Below, one piece after another: positions 11,700 to 21,640 of a DNA stretch of 64,000 bases. Below the pieces are notes generated by a model that ran no database searches, had not been told where the DNA came from, and worked only from the letters and a program-made list of their open reading frames with translations. The stretch spans positions 13,896,029-13,960,028 of the forward strand of contig NC_080702.1 of assembly GCF_030445035.2 (NCBI RefSeq), read 5' to 3'. Source of the stretch: Dasypus novemcinctus (taxonomy: Eukaryota; Chordata; Mammalia; Cingulata; Dasypodidae). Every line of letters begins with the position of its first letter. Position 1 is the first letter of the stretch. The position numbers and the translations under genes were made by a program.

Positions 11700-14600
11700 G
11701 CCAAAGTTAACTTGCTAAGCGTTGGCATAATTATTGTTGGAGCTATGAGGTGGATGGCTGCTTGTTGTTTTGATTGATTATTTATCAGTCTTTAGTACAG
11801 CATCCAGGACTGTTTTTAGAAGTTTAGAACTTTTTATTCTGGACAGCAGAATCTTGGGCAGGGGCCTCTTGCAGTTATTCTGCTGCCACTGGCACTCACG
11901 TGGATTTCTAGTCAGGTTCCAGATCCATCTATTATTTTTATTTTACTCTTAAAGAGTTTACACCTTTAATTTAAAAGGGGTGCTGAAGGGAGACGTTCTC
12001 TTTTCTGTAACTGCTTCCTGCTGGCCATGGGCTGTAGTCATTGCTTAATAAGGTGTAAAACTCTTAATTTATTCTAACTGGAGGAAGATGGATCTGGCAT
12101 TTTGTACAAAGTTGGATGAAGTTTTCATATGGTTAATAAGATGTTCACTCTGAAAGAAACAAACTTAATTAAAAATTTGGAATACCCGTTTTTAAAAGAG
12201 GACCCATTGGATTACAGAGGTAGACAAGGTTAGATGCCTATAAAGATGGCACTTTTTAAAAGCTGGTGGGAACAGCATATATATTCTTTTTTAAGTTATT
12301 TATCTTTAGAGATAAATTGCAACAGACACTTAGCTTTGTCTGAAGACACATTCTAAGCTGTTTAATGATTGACACTCATTCGCTCTGTCAGATGCTCCTG
12401 GTGAACTGGCACTCCTTGGGCAACTGGCTTCACTCAGGATTAGAACACTAATTTGGAAATACTCTTAGTTTTCATTTGTGGGAGTGATCAGAACTACAGA
12501 ATAAAGATTTTTACACCTTGGTTTTTATTGTACAATTTCTAGCAATTTTGACTTGTTCAATAGGTGACTCACTATCAGCAAGCAAGCCTTACTTTTGCTA
12601 CACAGCAGAGTACAGCAGAATATAGAAGGTGACTGAGACTGGCTGAGACTGCCACCTTATTCTATAGACATGTTATTAACTGTTTAGAAAATGATTTTAC
12701 TAGGAATTTAACATGTCTAATATACTTTTGCACTTGATTCAAAATAGAAAAGATAACATTACAATTATTAGGCATATATTTAGTACAGGATAAAAGTACA
12801 GCACTTAATATTAACTAATGTATTACTTAATGCATAAGGATTCAGAGTTGCAATTATTAGTTTTGAGTTTCAGGTTTGTAATACCTTACATGTTATCTCT
12901 CCATGAGAGCAGGCTATAATGCCAATTGTGTTTAAGTTTTACTTACAGTATCCTGGTATCATGGCTCTACTTAGCATGTTCTGCAACGCAGTGAGCAAGT
13001 TGCAGCATCTTTCATCTTAGAGAGATTTTCTAGTATTCTACTAGCCTGGTGCATAGTGCTCTCTGGCACTATGGAACAGTGCCAGTCTGGAGGCGATATC
13101 TATTGTACACTTGGCTGTACTGAGTCATTATTGGCTGCTGCAGGAGCTTGAAACTGCAATATAGTTTTCATTGACTTTAGGAGCAGAACCAGAGACTGAT
13201 ATAGCACATATTTTAATTGAGGGGTCAGTGACCAGCCTAGCCAATAACTCACATGGAGAGGCCACCTGTAATGTATTCAAGGTCTGGTGTGAATGCACAA
13301 GAGTTTGACAATGTTAAAGTTTATTCTTTGTTTTTATATATATTTTAAACAACTTAATGCAACAGATATATCAAATGACTGTTTACTTACACAATTTTAC
13401 TATGAAGATAACAGAAGGTACTTTACTTTAGTAAGAGGAAAAATATTATTTTTCATTGTTAGAATGAAAACAGAATATTTCCAATAGAATCAAGACAACT
13501 TTTTATTACCATTTACTTAAATGTGTACTTTGCAGTGGCCTTCAGACAGGTTTATTATCATGAAGTTATTTCTGCTACTAATACTAATCTAAGTTTTTTT
13601 AGTTAACAATGACTTCTACAACTAGAACTATTTAAACATTTTTAGTTTGGAAGATGTTTTACAAACTCTTTATAATTGACTATAACTACATTGACTAGTC
13701 ACTTCATGTTTAAATAAACTTACTAAATTACAATTACTAATGAAAGAAATTCACTATTTAAGAGAGCATATCTACAATCTTTTTCCTTTAGCATAATTTC
13801 ACTAATGTGAACTTACAATATTTATTACTCTAAAGATTTTGTACATAATGTTAATTTGGTTTATAAATTAACTATGGGAGATTACACTCAAGTTAAATAA
13901 AATTGAAACTATAATAGTTTATGCAAGGAATGTTCTCTTTTTCTTTTACAGGAAGCTAAAAACTTCTTTTCTTTAAGTTATGAAAATTATTAATTTAAAA
14001 GCTTACTGACTACCAGGTTTTAAAACACATGCATACTGACTACCAGGTTTTAAAACACATGCATACTGACTACTAGGTTTTAAAACACATTACACAATTA
14101 CTTAATTTTTTAAATCATAACTCAGGAAAGATCTCTCCATAGTTTTTATGGACTTTCTTTTACTTACTGAAATTTGTTAATAGAGCCACTAATTACTTTT
14201 ATTTTGTTGGAAAGAAATCTTCTGGAAGAAAATAAGGCTCACTAGATTGTGGAGAAGAAAATAATTTATTCTCAATCTTGCAAGAAGGGGTGCAGAGCTA
14301 GATATGGCTGGTGCCACAAACAAAGAAAAATGACACAATTTATACCCCTAAGCTTAGCATGCAAGCTCTTCCTCTGTTTTTCTATAGATTGGATACTTCA
14401 GAAGTTACAGCTTATCTGAGATTTAACTTTCTCACGCAAAAGTTTGATTTAACTGCTTTTTCTATCACATTCCAACTATTTTAGTTTTTACTTGCTCCTC
14501 TTTGTCAAATAAGGAATAGAATTTAGTGCTGAAATGGCACTAACTTAGTTAGCTCCTTCTTGGGCATTTTTTTACTGCCCATAGGACTGGCTTAAACTGG

Positions 14601-17600
14601 TCTCTTTTACTGCTGTCCAACCCGGGAGTGGGAGACTGAGGCAGCAGGCCACTAGGTTACATTAACATTTTTTTTATGTGAAAATTAACCTGATCTTTGT
14701 TTTTTTTTTTTTTTTTTTTTTTTTTTGCATTTTATGGCTGACAAAGGTTTAAACTGGGAAATTACTAGGCAAACTGATTCTTAATTCTCTAGCCTAGTAG
14801 ATAGGTTTAATCTGCCACACCTAGTCTTGTTTTAAAAGCTCTTGCAAAGAGGAGGCCCTTTCTTAATTGTTTCTATAATCAGATTTCTATGACTTTTTTA
14901 TCTTGCTTAGTTTAATTTGGGCTTTAAGAATATTTATACATATAACTGCATATCTAATTTTTAACAATTTGAATAGACTTCTTTTAAGAATTTTTATTTG
15001 TTAATTTGATATTATCCTGATGTATGAAGACATACATTGAGCACTTTTTTTTTTAAATGGGCAGACACAAAGGGTTAGACACAAACACAACTCATTGATA
15101 TTACTTATAGTTTGCATTATTTTATATACTGTTTAGCTTAATTAATTAGGGGTCCAGAAATACATATTACTTATATAACTGCATATTTAACTTCAACAAT
15201 TTGAGCAAATAGGCAGATATAAATAGTTTGAGACAAAAACATAACTTTAATTACTTTAAACTTCTAATCTTTACAAAACAAGTGTGACTGCAAACATTTC
15301 AAGGACTCTTGAAACTCTTTTTAATTTGCATTATGACTATGCAGTTTACTACAAGAATTTTCCTTCTTACTTAATGGACTGTAATAACTAAAATGTTCTC
15401 AATGCCTTAGCACTATTTTGTTTTAGAACTTTATATTTTACTTTGAAATTAGAAGAATTTTGGATAAGCAACAAGATTAATTTTATATATATTTACTGAG
15501 GCTATTTGAAGCCTCAGGGAGACAGACTGCTTTCTCTCATGAATTGCCACTCTTAGGAACACTGACCGTCAAGGCAGGAAACTTCTTCCCCTCTACCCCC
15601 CTTTTTGGTTTTGGAGATAATAAAACTTTAGTGGTCATTTAACCTTATTCTATCAGGCAGCAATTTATTTAGTTTACACTTGAATTCATGAGAGAAAGGG
15701 TTACTAATACCAGGAGAGGAGACAGTGATGTCCCAGCTCTTCTTAATTATGAAATAACCATAGGCAAAGGGAAAGGGTGAGGTTAGGCTTGAAGTAACCA
15801 TAAACAAAGGAAAGGTTAGTTTAGAATTTACACTTAAATAATAGTTTCAGGCTAAATTCACTCAGGTATAATTTTAGTTATTGTCTTTCCACTGTTTTAT
15901 AATATAAATGCATTTATAAATGATTTTAACTCTTAGTTACAGTTTTTATTAATTTTTTAAAAAAACTTATTAATTTTATAATACCTTTCATTTGACTTAT
16001 AACATATTAAATGAACTTAACTATTACTTTAATTTTTTCTTTAAAGTAAAAGAATAAATCTCTTGCAGTTAGTTTGAAATAAAAAGCTACTTTTCAGGAT
16101 TTGATTTCTAGAACATAAATGTTCTTTTAAAAGAGGTAAGACTCTTCTTTAAACACTGAGGAAATGATGAGGTTAAAGCACAAGAAGCTATTGATAAAAG
16201 ATTCTTTGTATATTGATCTTACTCAATTTTAATCATAAAAATTTTTCTTCCACAAACCTTCTACACTTTCAGTATTCATTCAGGTTCTGTCTCACACTCT
16301 ACTCTTTCCAATAATCAATCATTTTATCTTAGGACAAAATCATCTTCTGTTTCCTTAACAATAAAAACACACTCCATATATCCCACATACTAAGTTACCA
16401 GGCAAACTTCTTACAACATATAATTGCCATTAATACTAAACAAGCTTGTTAAAATAATGAACTTTTTTTCACTTTAAATACTTAGTAGCATGTAATACTA
16501 GAAACAGTTTTTTTTGGAAGCAAGTTGGCAGGGGAGATTGGCTGCCGAATAAGTTTGTTATAAAATTGCCTTTTATTATTATTATTATCAATTCAGTTTT
16601 GTTAAATAATGACTTTCTGCAATTAGCCATTTAAAAACCTTAATTTAAACAATGCTTTGTAAAACTTTTATAATTATTTATACCCTTAAGACAAATTTTA
16701 CTTTCACAGAACACATTCTCTTACTTAAAGTTACTACAATACCTTCTAAGAACCTGAGCAGAATGCAAACGTATTTTGGCTTTGACACCCTAAGGAGGAA
16801 ACTTTACTGCATTTATTCTGATTCTGCTTTCTACCCCCTTCACTTCCCCCCCTTCCAGGCAGTCGGGTGCACAACAAACAGGAATGCAGCTTATGAATAG
16901 AAGGGTGGACTCACTGGAAAGGGGCAAGCCACTCCCCCCTTTCCAGCTTTCAGCCAAAATGGGCAGACAAAACCTACTCAAATTTGGCAACTCTCCCAGG
17001 AACCCAGCCGCCCTGACTGGGACATTCCCAACAAACTTGGGTGCTTGGCGTGGACACAGATGGCCTCCAAGCCCCGGCAAAGGGCCAGACCAGAGACAAG
17101 ACAGCAGAGCATGCACAAACATCTAGACTCTGCAAACATCCAGACTCCTCAGCTTTTGCCCCAGAATCATTTCACCCCCTTGCCAATGGCAAGGGAGGGC
17201 TCCAGCTCAGCTGTAATTTCACTTTACATAAGGACACAACTCCAACATTAGCATTGAGCTGACACAGACAGAAGCACAAAGGTTACTAATCTGACCCACA
17301 AGTTTATATATTTATTTTCACCATGGCTGCCCCCACAGCCATCACAAACCTCAGAACACTTAACATTTGGTATAAAGCAAATTCATTCACAAATTAGCAC
17401 CATAACAAAAGATTTCAGCTAGACTTTTCTTCTGTTTAAAGTTTACACCCAGACCAAGCTCCACTAGAAAAGCCGATCCATTTTCCTGTAACCAAGTTTT
17501 GTTTTCCTTAATCTAGACCAATTTTCAGGACATTAGGACTTGAACCTATAAATAGCCCTTCCTATTAAAATCGAGACTCCACTCCTTTAGTGGATATAAG

Positions 17601-18026
17601 ACAAGTACCAGATTCTAACATGCAGTTAGACAAACCCAAAACACCAGGGCTTTTCCCCGGTTTTTCTCCTTTTCCCAAGCCTAGAGAGAATGGCTTCTTC
17701 CCAGCCTTTTGGGGCTACTAGGGTTCTCTCGGGAGGTGATCAGCCTCCCCTTCCTAGCAATTAAAGCTAGGGCCTTCCAGACTGTGCTCACCCAGGGAGT
17801 CTTACTTTCTTCCAAGTTCGGAGTTCTTTTTCGTTCCCAGAATCTTTCTCTTCAGACCTTTCATTGCCCTCGATTTTTGTTGGGAAGATTCTGGTGGAGC
17901 CCACATCTTTTCTGGATTAAATTTAATCCAGGGGCGCCCAGATTTGGGGTTCACCTGAGTCCTCCCGGCTTCCTCGGGGATTTGGAAGGGGCAGCAAAAT
18001 GCTACCGTCTCTGGCCTTCATTTGTT
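11700..18026 (-). other. ERV interior without recognisable genes
   Basis: This AT-rich interior includes a T26-type homopolymer (about 14701-14726), a 3 x 30-bp tandem repeat (14001-14090) and a segment (14740-15060) that recurs inverted at 9450-9790. The minus-strand frame at 16790-17122 (110 codons) and the plus-strand frame at 17709-18074 show no retroviral motif. The leader next to the 5' LTR (16850-18026) is more GC-rich than the rest, as a packaging leader often is. A segment at about 14230-14640 has a TTTATT (reverse AATAAA) and LTR-like look but no second copy. Confidence 0.6.
14001..14090. repeat. 30-bp tandem repeat, three copies
   Basis: Three adjacent units of 30 bp, each with ACTGACTACCAGG then TTTTAAAACACAT. 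The third unit has ACTACTAGG. Starts are near 14001, 14031 and 14061. It lies inside the ERV interior. Confidence 0.9.
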
Positions 18027-18044
18027 GTCCCTTCGTGGTCGCCA
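18027..18044 (-). promoter_or_regulatory. Primer-binding site of minus-strand ERV (tRNA-Arg-like)
   Basis: Four bases after the 5' LTR end (CA at 18050-18049) the minus strand reads TGGCGACCACGAAGGGAC. The leading TGG pairs with the CCA end of a tRNA. The remainder resembles the arginine-tRNA sites described for some class I ERVs; the tRNA identity is inferred, not checked. Confidence 0.75.
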
Positions 18045-18048
18045 AAAA

Positions 18049-18525
18049 TGTTGTGGAATTTAAGAGAAGTTTAATTATTTAAGTATAGAGAGGCCAGGAC
18101 TCAGGAATGATTTTGAGAAGGAAAAATGGTTTATTGACAGCCGGCCGGACTCGGGAACTTCTGTTTGAATCTTGAGTCCCGAACAAGATTTTCAAACGTC
18201 TTTTATACAGAGAGGAAAGGCCAAATGGTCCCTTTGTTCCAGTTCTCAATAGGCTTCAATTAGCATATATCTTCCATATCTTAGGTTAAGCTTTTAGCAT
18301 GGACTCCAGATATTCTAGATAAGCTTTTAGCATATTTACTTTTCGCATTTCCCCTAAATACTTAAAGTTTATAGCCTTTGCATTGTTAAACATTTCCTGG
18401 GACTGGAGCCTGTTGCCATTTTCCCTAAGGGCAGGACTGCAGCCTATTACCGTTCCACACTCACAAGTCAAACAGCTTAGTTATCTCTGAAAAGACAAAG
18501 AGCCTTCCACCCATAGCCCACATCA
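18049..18525 (-). repeat. 5' LTR of minus-strand ERV
   Basis: On the minus strand it runs from TGATGTGGGC to TCCACAACA, with TATAAAA (18201-18207) and AATAAA (18130-18135). It retains the TG end that the 3' LTR has lost. Confidence 0.92.
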
Positions 18526-18529
18526 CAGT

Positions 18530-21135
18530 CACTGCCTGATGGCCATCATTGGGTTATGTGAGTAAATAAAATGGCATGGCTTCTGCTGGCTTTATAACTT
18601 CTATGTGGATTCTTCGGAATATCAAAAATATTTTGTTGGCTTTACCAGGCTTGATCCTCCTGTGTTAGAAATGGCATAGTTTGCAGGATTTTCCAGAGAA
18701 TCCCACCAGGATAAGGCAGTTGAAAGCATGCTAGCCATTCCAGATAGTGTTAGGGAGACCCTACTTTACATCGGGTGTCTGCTGTGGGTAGGATCCTGGG
18801 GCAATCAGGCACTTCCATGTAATATGAGCTTGACCAGCTGAGAGATGATTGAGGACCATGAGGGAGTTGGGGGATGCCCCATACACTCCTGCTGGATTAG
18901 TGCAGTTAGAGCAAAGAGTAAAGGGAACTTTTATTAAGAAAGAGCAATGTATAGTGGTTGTAGACATTGCCTGGTCCTTCCTCTTTGCCTTGCACGATAG
19001 TACTAACAATCCATTAGCAGCCAAAGCAAAGGCAAGGTGAGTGGAGGAAGAGTTAATAGTTGGAGCAGGATCTCTGACTGATGTACGTGGATCAGAGGGA
19101 GAATTTAACTAAGAAACCAAAATTAGCATGAGAACAGGTGCAGACAAGGAAAAAAAAATGGCTGGTTTTCATAAAAGCAGAATGGAAATATGTGGAACAA
19201 AACTTGTAGAATGTATTGTAAGAGGGACCATCAAGAAACGGAATGTGTTCTGTGTGCTGTGAGGGTGGAATTTGTCTTAAGATGAAGTAATATAACCTAT
19301 GTGGTTATGAATAGTTATAAGGAGTTTATAGAAGTATTGTTTAAAGTGAAATATTTAAATGGCTAATTCCAGGAAGTCATTATCAAACAGGAACTGAATT
19401 GATGCTAATAACAAAAGGTAGCTTCATACAAGGAAAACTTGTAAGAGGCCATCTGAATCTGCATATTGAAGTGGTGGTAGAGAGATACATCTTGATTCCA
19501 TTAGAAACCTTAGGTTTTCATAAAATTAAGGAGAAAGTATTTTTTCCTGTTCTGCTAAAATAAAATACCTGTTAATTAATGTAATCATGGTAAAGGTGTA
19601 AAAGACAAAAGTAAACTAATGAGATGGTTAAGTTCATTTGATATGTTTTGAGTTGAATGAAAAATGTTTATTTAAGAGAGACTCTTTAACTCTCTGTTAA
19701 TGAAAGTTGTTTGACTAAAATGCTCACATGAATACTTAAGAGTATATAAAATTCCTGGAAATTTAGCAATGTTTCAGCATAATATCAGATAAAAGTACAA
19801 CATTGTTAATTATGGTTTTAATGATTTTTTTTACAATGTTATGTGTCACAGAAACAACCTCTCTTTCTGAAAATCAAGCAGCAGATGGTTTGGCTTGTAT
19901 GTAACTGATTTATTCCACCTCTTACTTAAGCAGCAGTTCTCTGGTTACAGAAAGAGAGTGGTGATTGGGGACAGTCAGGGGTGGTGCATAACAATAGATT
20001 ATCATGAATTAAAGTAATAACACTGCTGTATGCAGTGGCCCCAAATATTGCTAGTCTGTTGCAAGAAATTAATATCCAGTTATATCATTACTCCTTTGTT
20101 TTAGAACATGCTAAGGCTTTATTATCTCTTTAGGAAAGTGAAGCCAGCCTACATTCACCTTCATGTGAAAAGGGCAATGGTGTATTTTGCACTGCTTCCC
20201 CAAGGCAATGTGCATAGCTCAACCATTTGTCCTGGCCTCGTGGCAAAGAATCTCGCTGCATGGAAAAAAACTTGTGGTTGTAACCCTATTTCATTATACT
20301 GATGATATATTAACCACTAATTCTTTCAAAATTAAAAGAAGCATCAGAAATAATGGTATCTTAAGTGCCTGGAATGGGCAAACAACTGGGACAAACTACA
20401 AGGTCCTTGCTGCTCTGTCAAACCATTGTTGTTAAAGTATATTTTCCCACACCATAAACTCTAAAAAAGTTCATGGTCTTTCTGAGGTTGTTGGCATATT
20501 GAAGACACTTTTAGCTCAGATATTAAAACCATTGTATGTGTTAATTAGGAAATGTTATGCATGTAAATGAGAACACCCCACAGGCTGCTTTTTAAAAAAA
20601 GTTAAAGAGGGCAATAGCAAAGTCTCAAGCAGTAATGGGGGCTGACCTTGACTTACCCTGCTAATTGAATGTGGCCAGCATGAATAATGGCTTTGGGTGG
20701 GGTTTGTGACACAGGCAACATTCTAAACAAGTAACCCTTGCATTTTAGTCACAATTGTGGAAAGGGCCAAAGTACAATATAGCCCCTTATAAAAGCAACT
20801 ATGTGCAGCCTAAGATTTGATGCAAGTGAAGGGCTTAACCCAATAGTGTCCAGTCACTCTGAACATGCCATCCCTATCAAGAGGTGGACTGTAAATACTA
20901 AAAATGAAACAGGAACAATGGACTGTCATGAGCTGCCCTCTGTGTGGGAGAAATTTGTGGAAGGACAACTTGATTGCCTACCAGCAGCAGCAAGTAACTC
21001 TCTACCATGTCTCTGCCCACTCCTCTAACATCCCATTCAAGACTGTTGAGGTAGATGCCCTCAGAAGATACAGAGCCATATCATTGAAAGCCAAGAAGCA
21101 GTGTAGTGACTCCACAGGAAAATGGACATCATGGC
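18530..21135 (+). pseudogene. Ancient ERV-L-like gag-pol remnant
   Basis: Decayed coding sequence on the plus strand read in mixed frames. Around 19960-20060 is an RT-like 'V..Y.ELK' and 'APNIASLLQEI' block. Around 20195-20300 lies L-P-Q-G, then a cysteine block, then an eroded Y-x-D-D box (Y-T-D-D-I-L). Around 20480-20560 is 'FLRLLAYWR.F.AQILKPLY', the connection typical of ERV-L pol. Around 20995-21090 is 'YHVSAHSSNIPFKTVEVDAL', an RNase H-tail-like block. Many stops and frameshifts are present. It is split by the younger ERV at 11211-18525 and ends abruptly against the betaretrovirus-like provirus at about 21136-21162. Family assignment rests on these short motifs. Confidence 0.65.
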
Positions 21136-21162
21136 TATCGAATCCTATGGCAGAACTTCCAG

Positions 21163-21299
21163 GTGCCTGTGGCCGCGGCTACCACTGGGCCCGAGAATGC
21201 CGCGTAACCTCCCTCCAGCCTGCGCCGCCTTTAAACTCCCAGTGGGGCAGGTCTCAGCCCCAACACCAAGAGACCACTGCGCGGCCTCCAAAACCCTGA
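21163..21299 (+). pseudogene. gag: gag C-terminal remnant (nucleocapsid zinc knuckle)
   Basis: In the frame starting at 20904 the sequence gives [11 protein letters not shown], the last three ligands (C, H, C) of a CCHC zinc knuckle, then a proline- and glutamine-rich tail ending at a TGA (21297-21299). The first cysteine of the knuckle is missing, so the truncation breakpoint cuts inside it. Nucleocapsid binds genomic RNA; this piece cannot. The frame is open leftward into the ERV-L-like remnant, giving an accidental 131-codon chimera. Confidence 0.6.
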
Positions 21300-21640
21300 T
21301 GTGGGCGCTCCCCATCGGGAACGACCGCCCGACGCTAGCGCTCAAAGTAGATGGGCAATGGTTTCACGGTACCCTGGACTCGGGAGTGGAAGTTTCCTGC
21401 TTCCCCTCCCTTTATGAAAATTACTGGTACCTAGTGGACGGCGCCCCCGTCCAAGGGGCCACAGGGGCCGCCGCCTCTAAGCAGGCGTGCGATACCCTCA
21501 CCTGGGAGGATGAAGAGGGACATTCTGGCACCTTTCGGCCCCTCTTCCTCCCCATGCTCCCCACTGTCCTTTGGGGAAGAGATGTCCTCTCACAGGCTGG
21601 AGCATCCATCACCATGGCCCCCCCACCAATAGAGTGGGCC
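21290..21640 (+). pseudogene. pro: Retroviral aspartic protease region (pro)
   Basis: The frame is -1 relative to gag, as expected if pro were reached by ribosomal frameshifting. The active-site triplet is D-S-G (21377-21385), with the usual hydrophobic context on both sides. About 60 residues on is the protease C-terminal L-W-G-R-D-V-L motif. Betaretroviruses usually carry a dUTPase before the protease; only about 50 codons separate the zinc knuckle from the protease here, so none is present. The frame continues without a stop into reverse transcriptase, whereas betaretroviral pol normally needs a second frameshift. No canonical slippery heptamer was found at the gag stop. Without gag this region cannot be expressed in the normal way. 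Confidence 0.72.

Larger units (their letters stand above)
11211..18525 (-). mobile_element. Complete class I-type ERV, non-coding interior, minus strand
   Basis: Two near-identical LTRs (11211-11686 as 3' LTR, 18049-18525 as 5' LTR) bracket 6.36 kb and are flanked by a 4-bp target duplication CAGT (11207-11210 and 18526-18529), typical of class I (gamma-like) integration. A primer-binding site follows the 5' LTR and a polypurine tract precedes the 3' LTR. I count about 18-19 differences between the LTRs over about 476 bp by eye (about 4%), so the insertion is fairly recent. Yet the interior is AT-rich, has no recognisable gag, pro, pol or env motif on the minus strand, and has no minus-strand frame over 110 codons. 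It probably moved using proteins from another retrovirus. Confidence 0.9.

Noticed and set aside
16790..17122. 110-codon minus-strand frame near where gag would be
   Set aside because: Right strand and place, but no capsid major-homology region, zinc knuckle or other gag feature.
17709..18074. 121-codon plus-strand frame beside the LTR
   Set aside because: Runs antisense through the ERV leader and primer-binding site; no domain.
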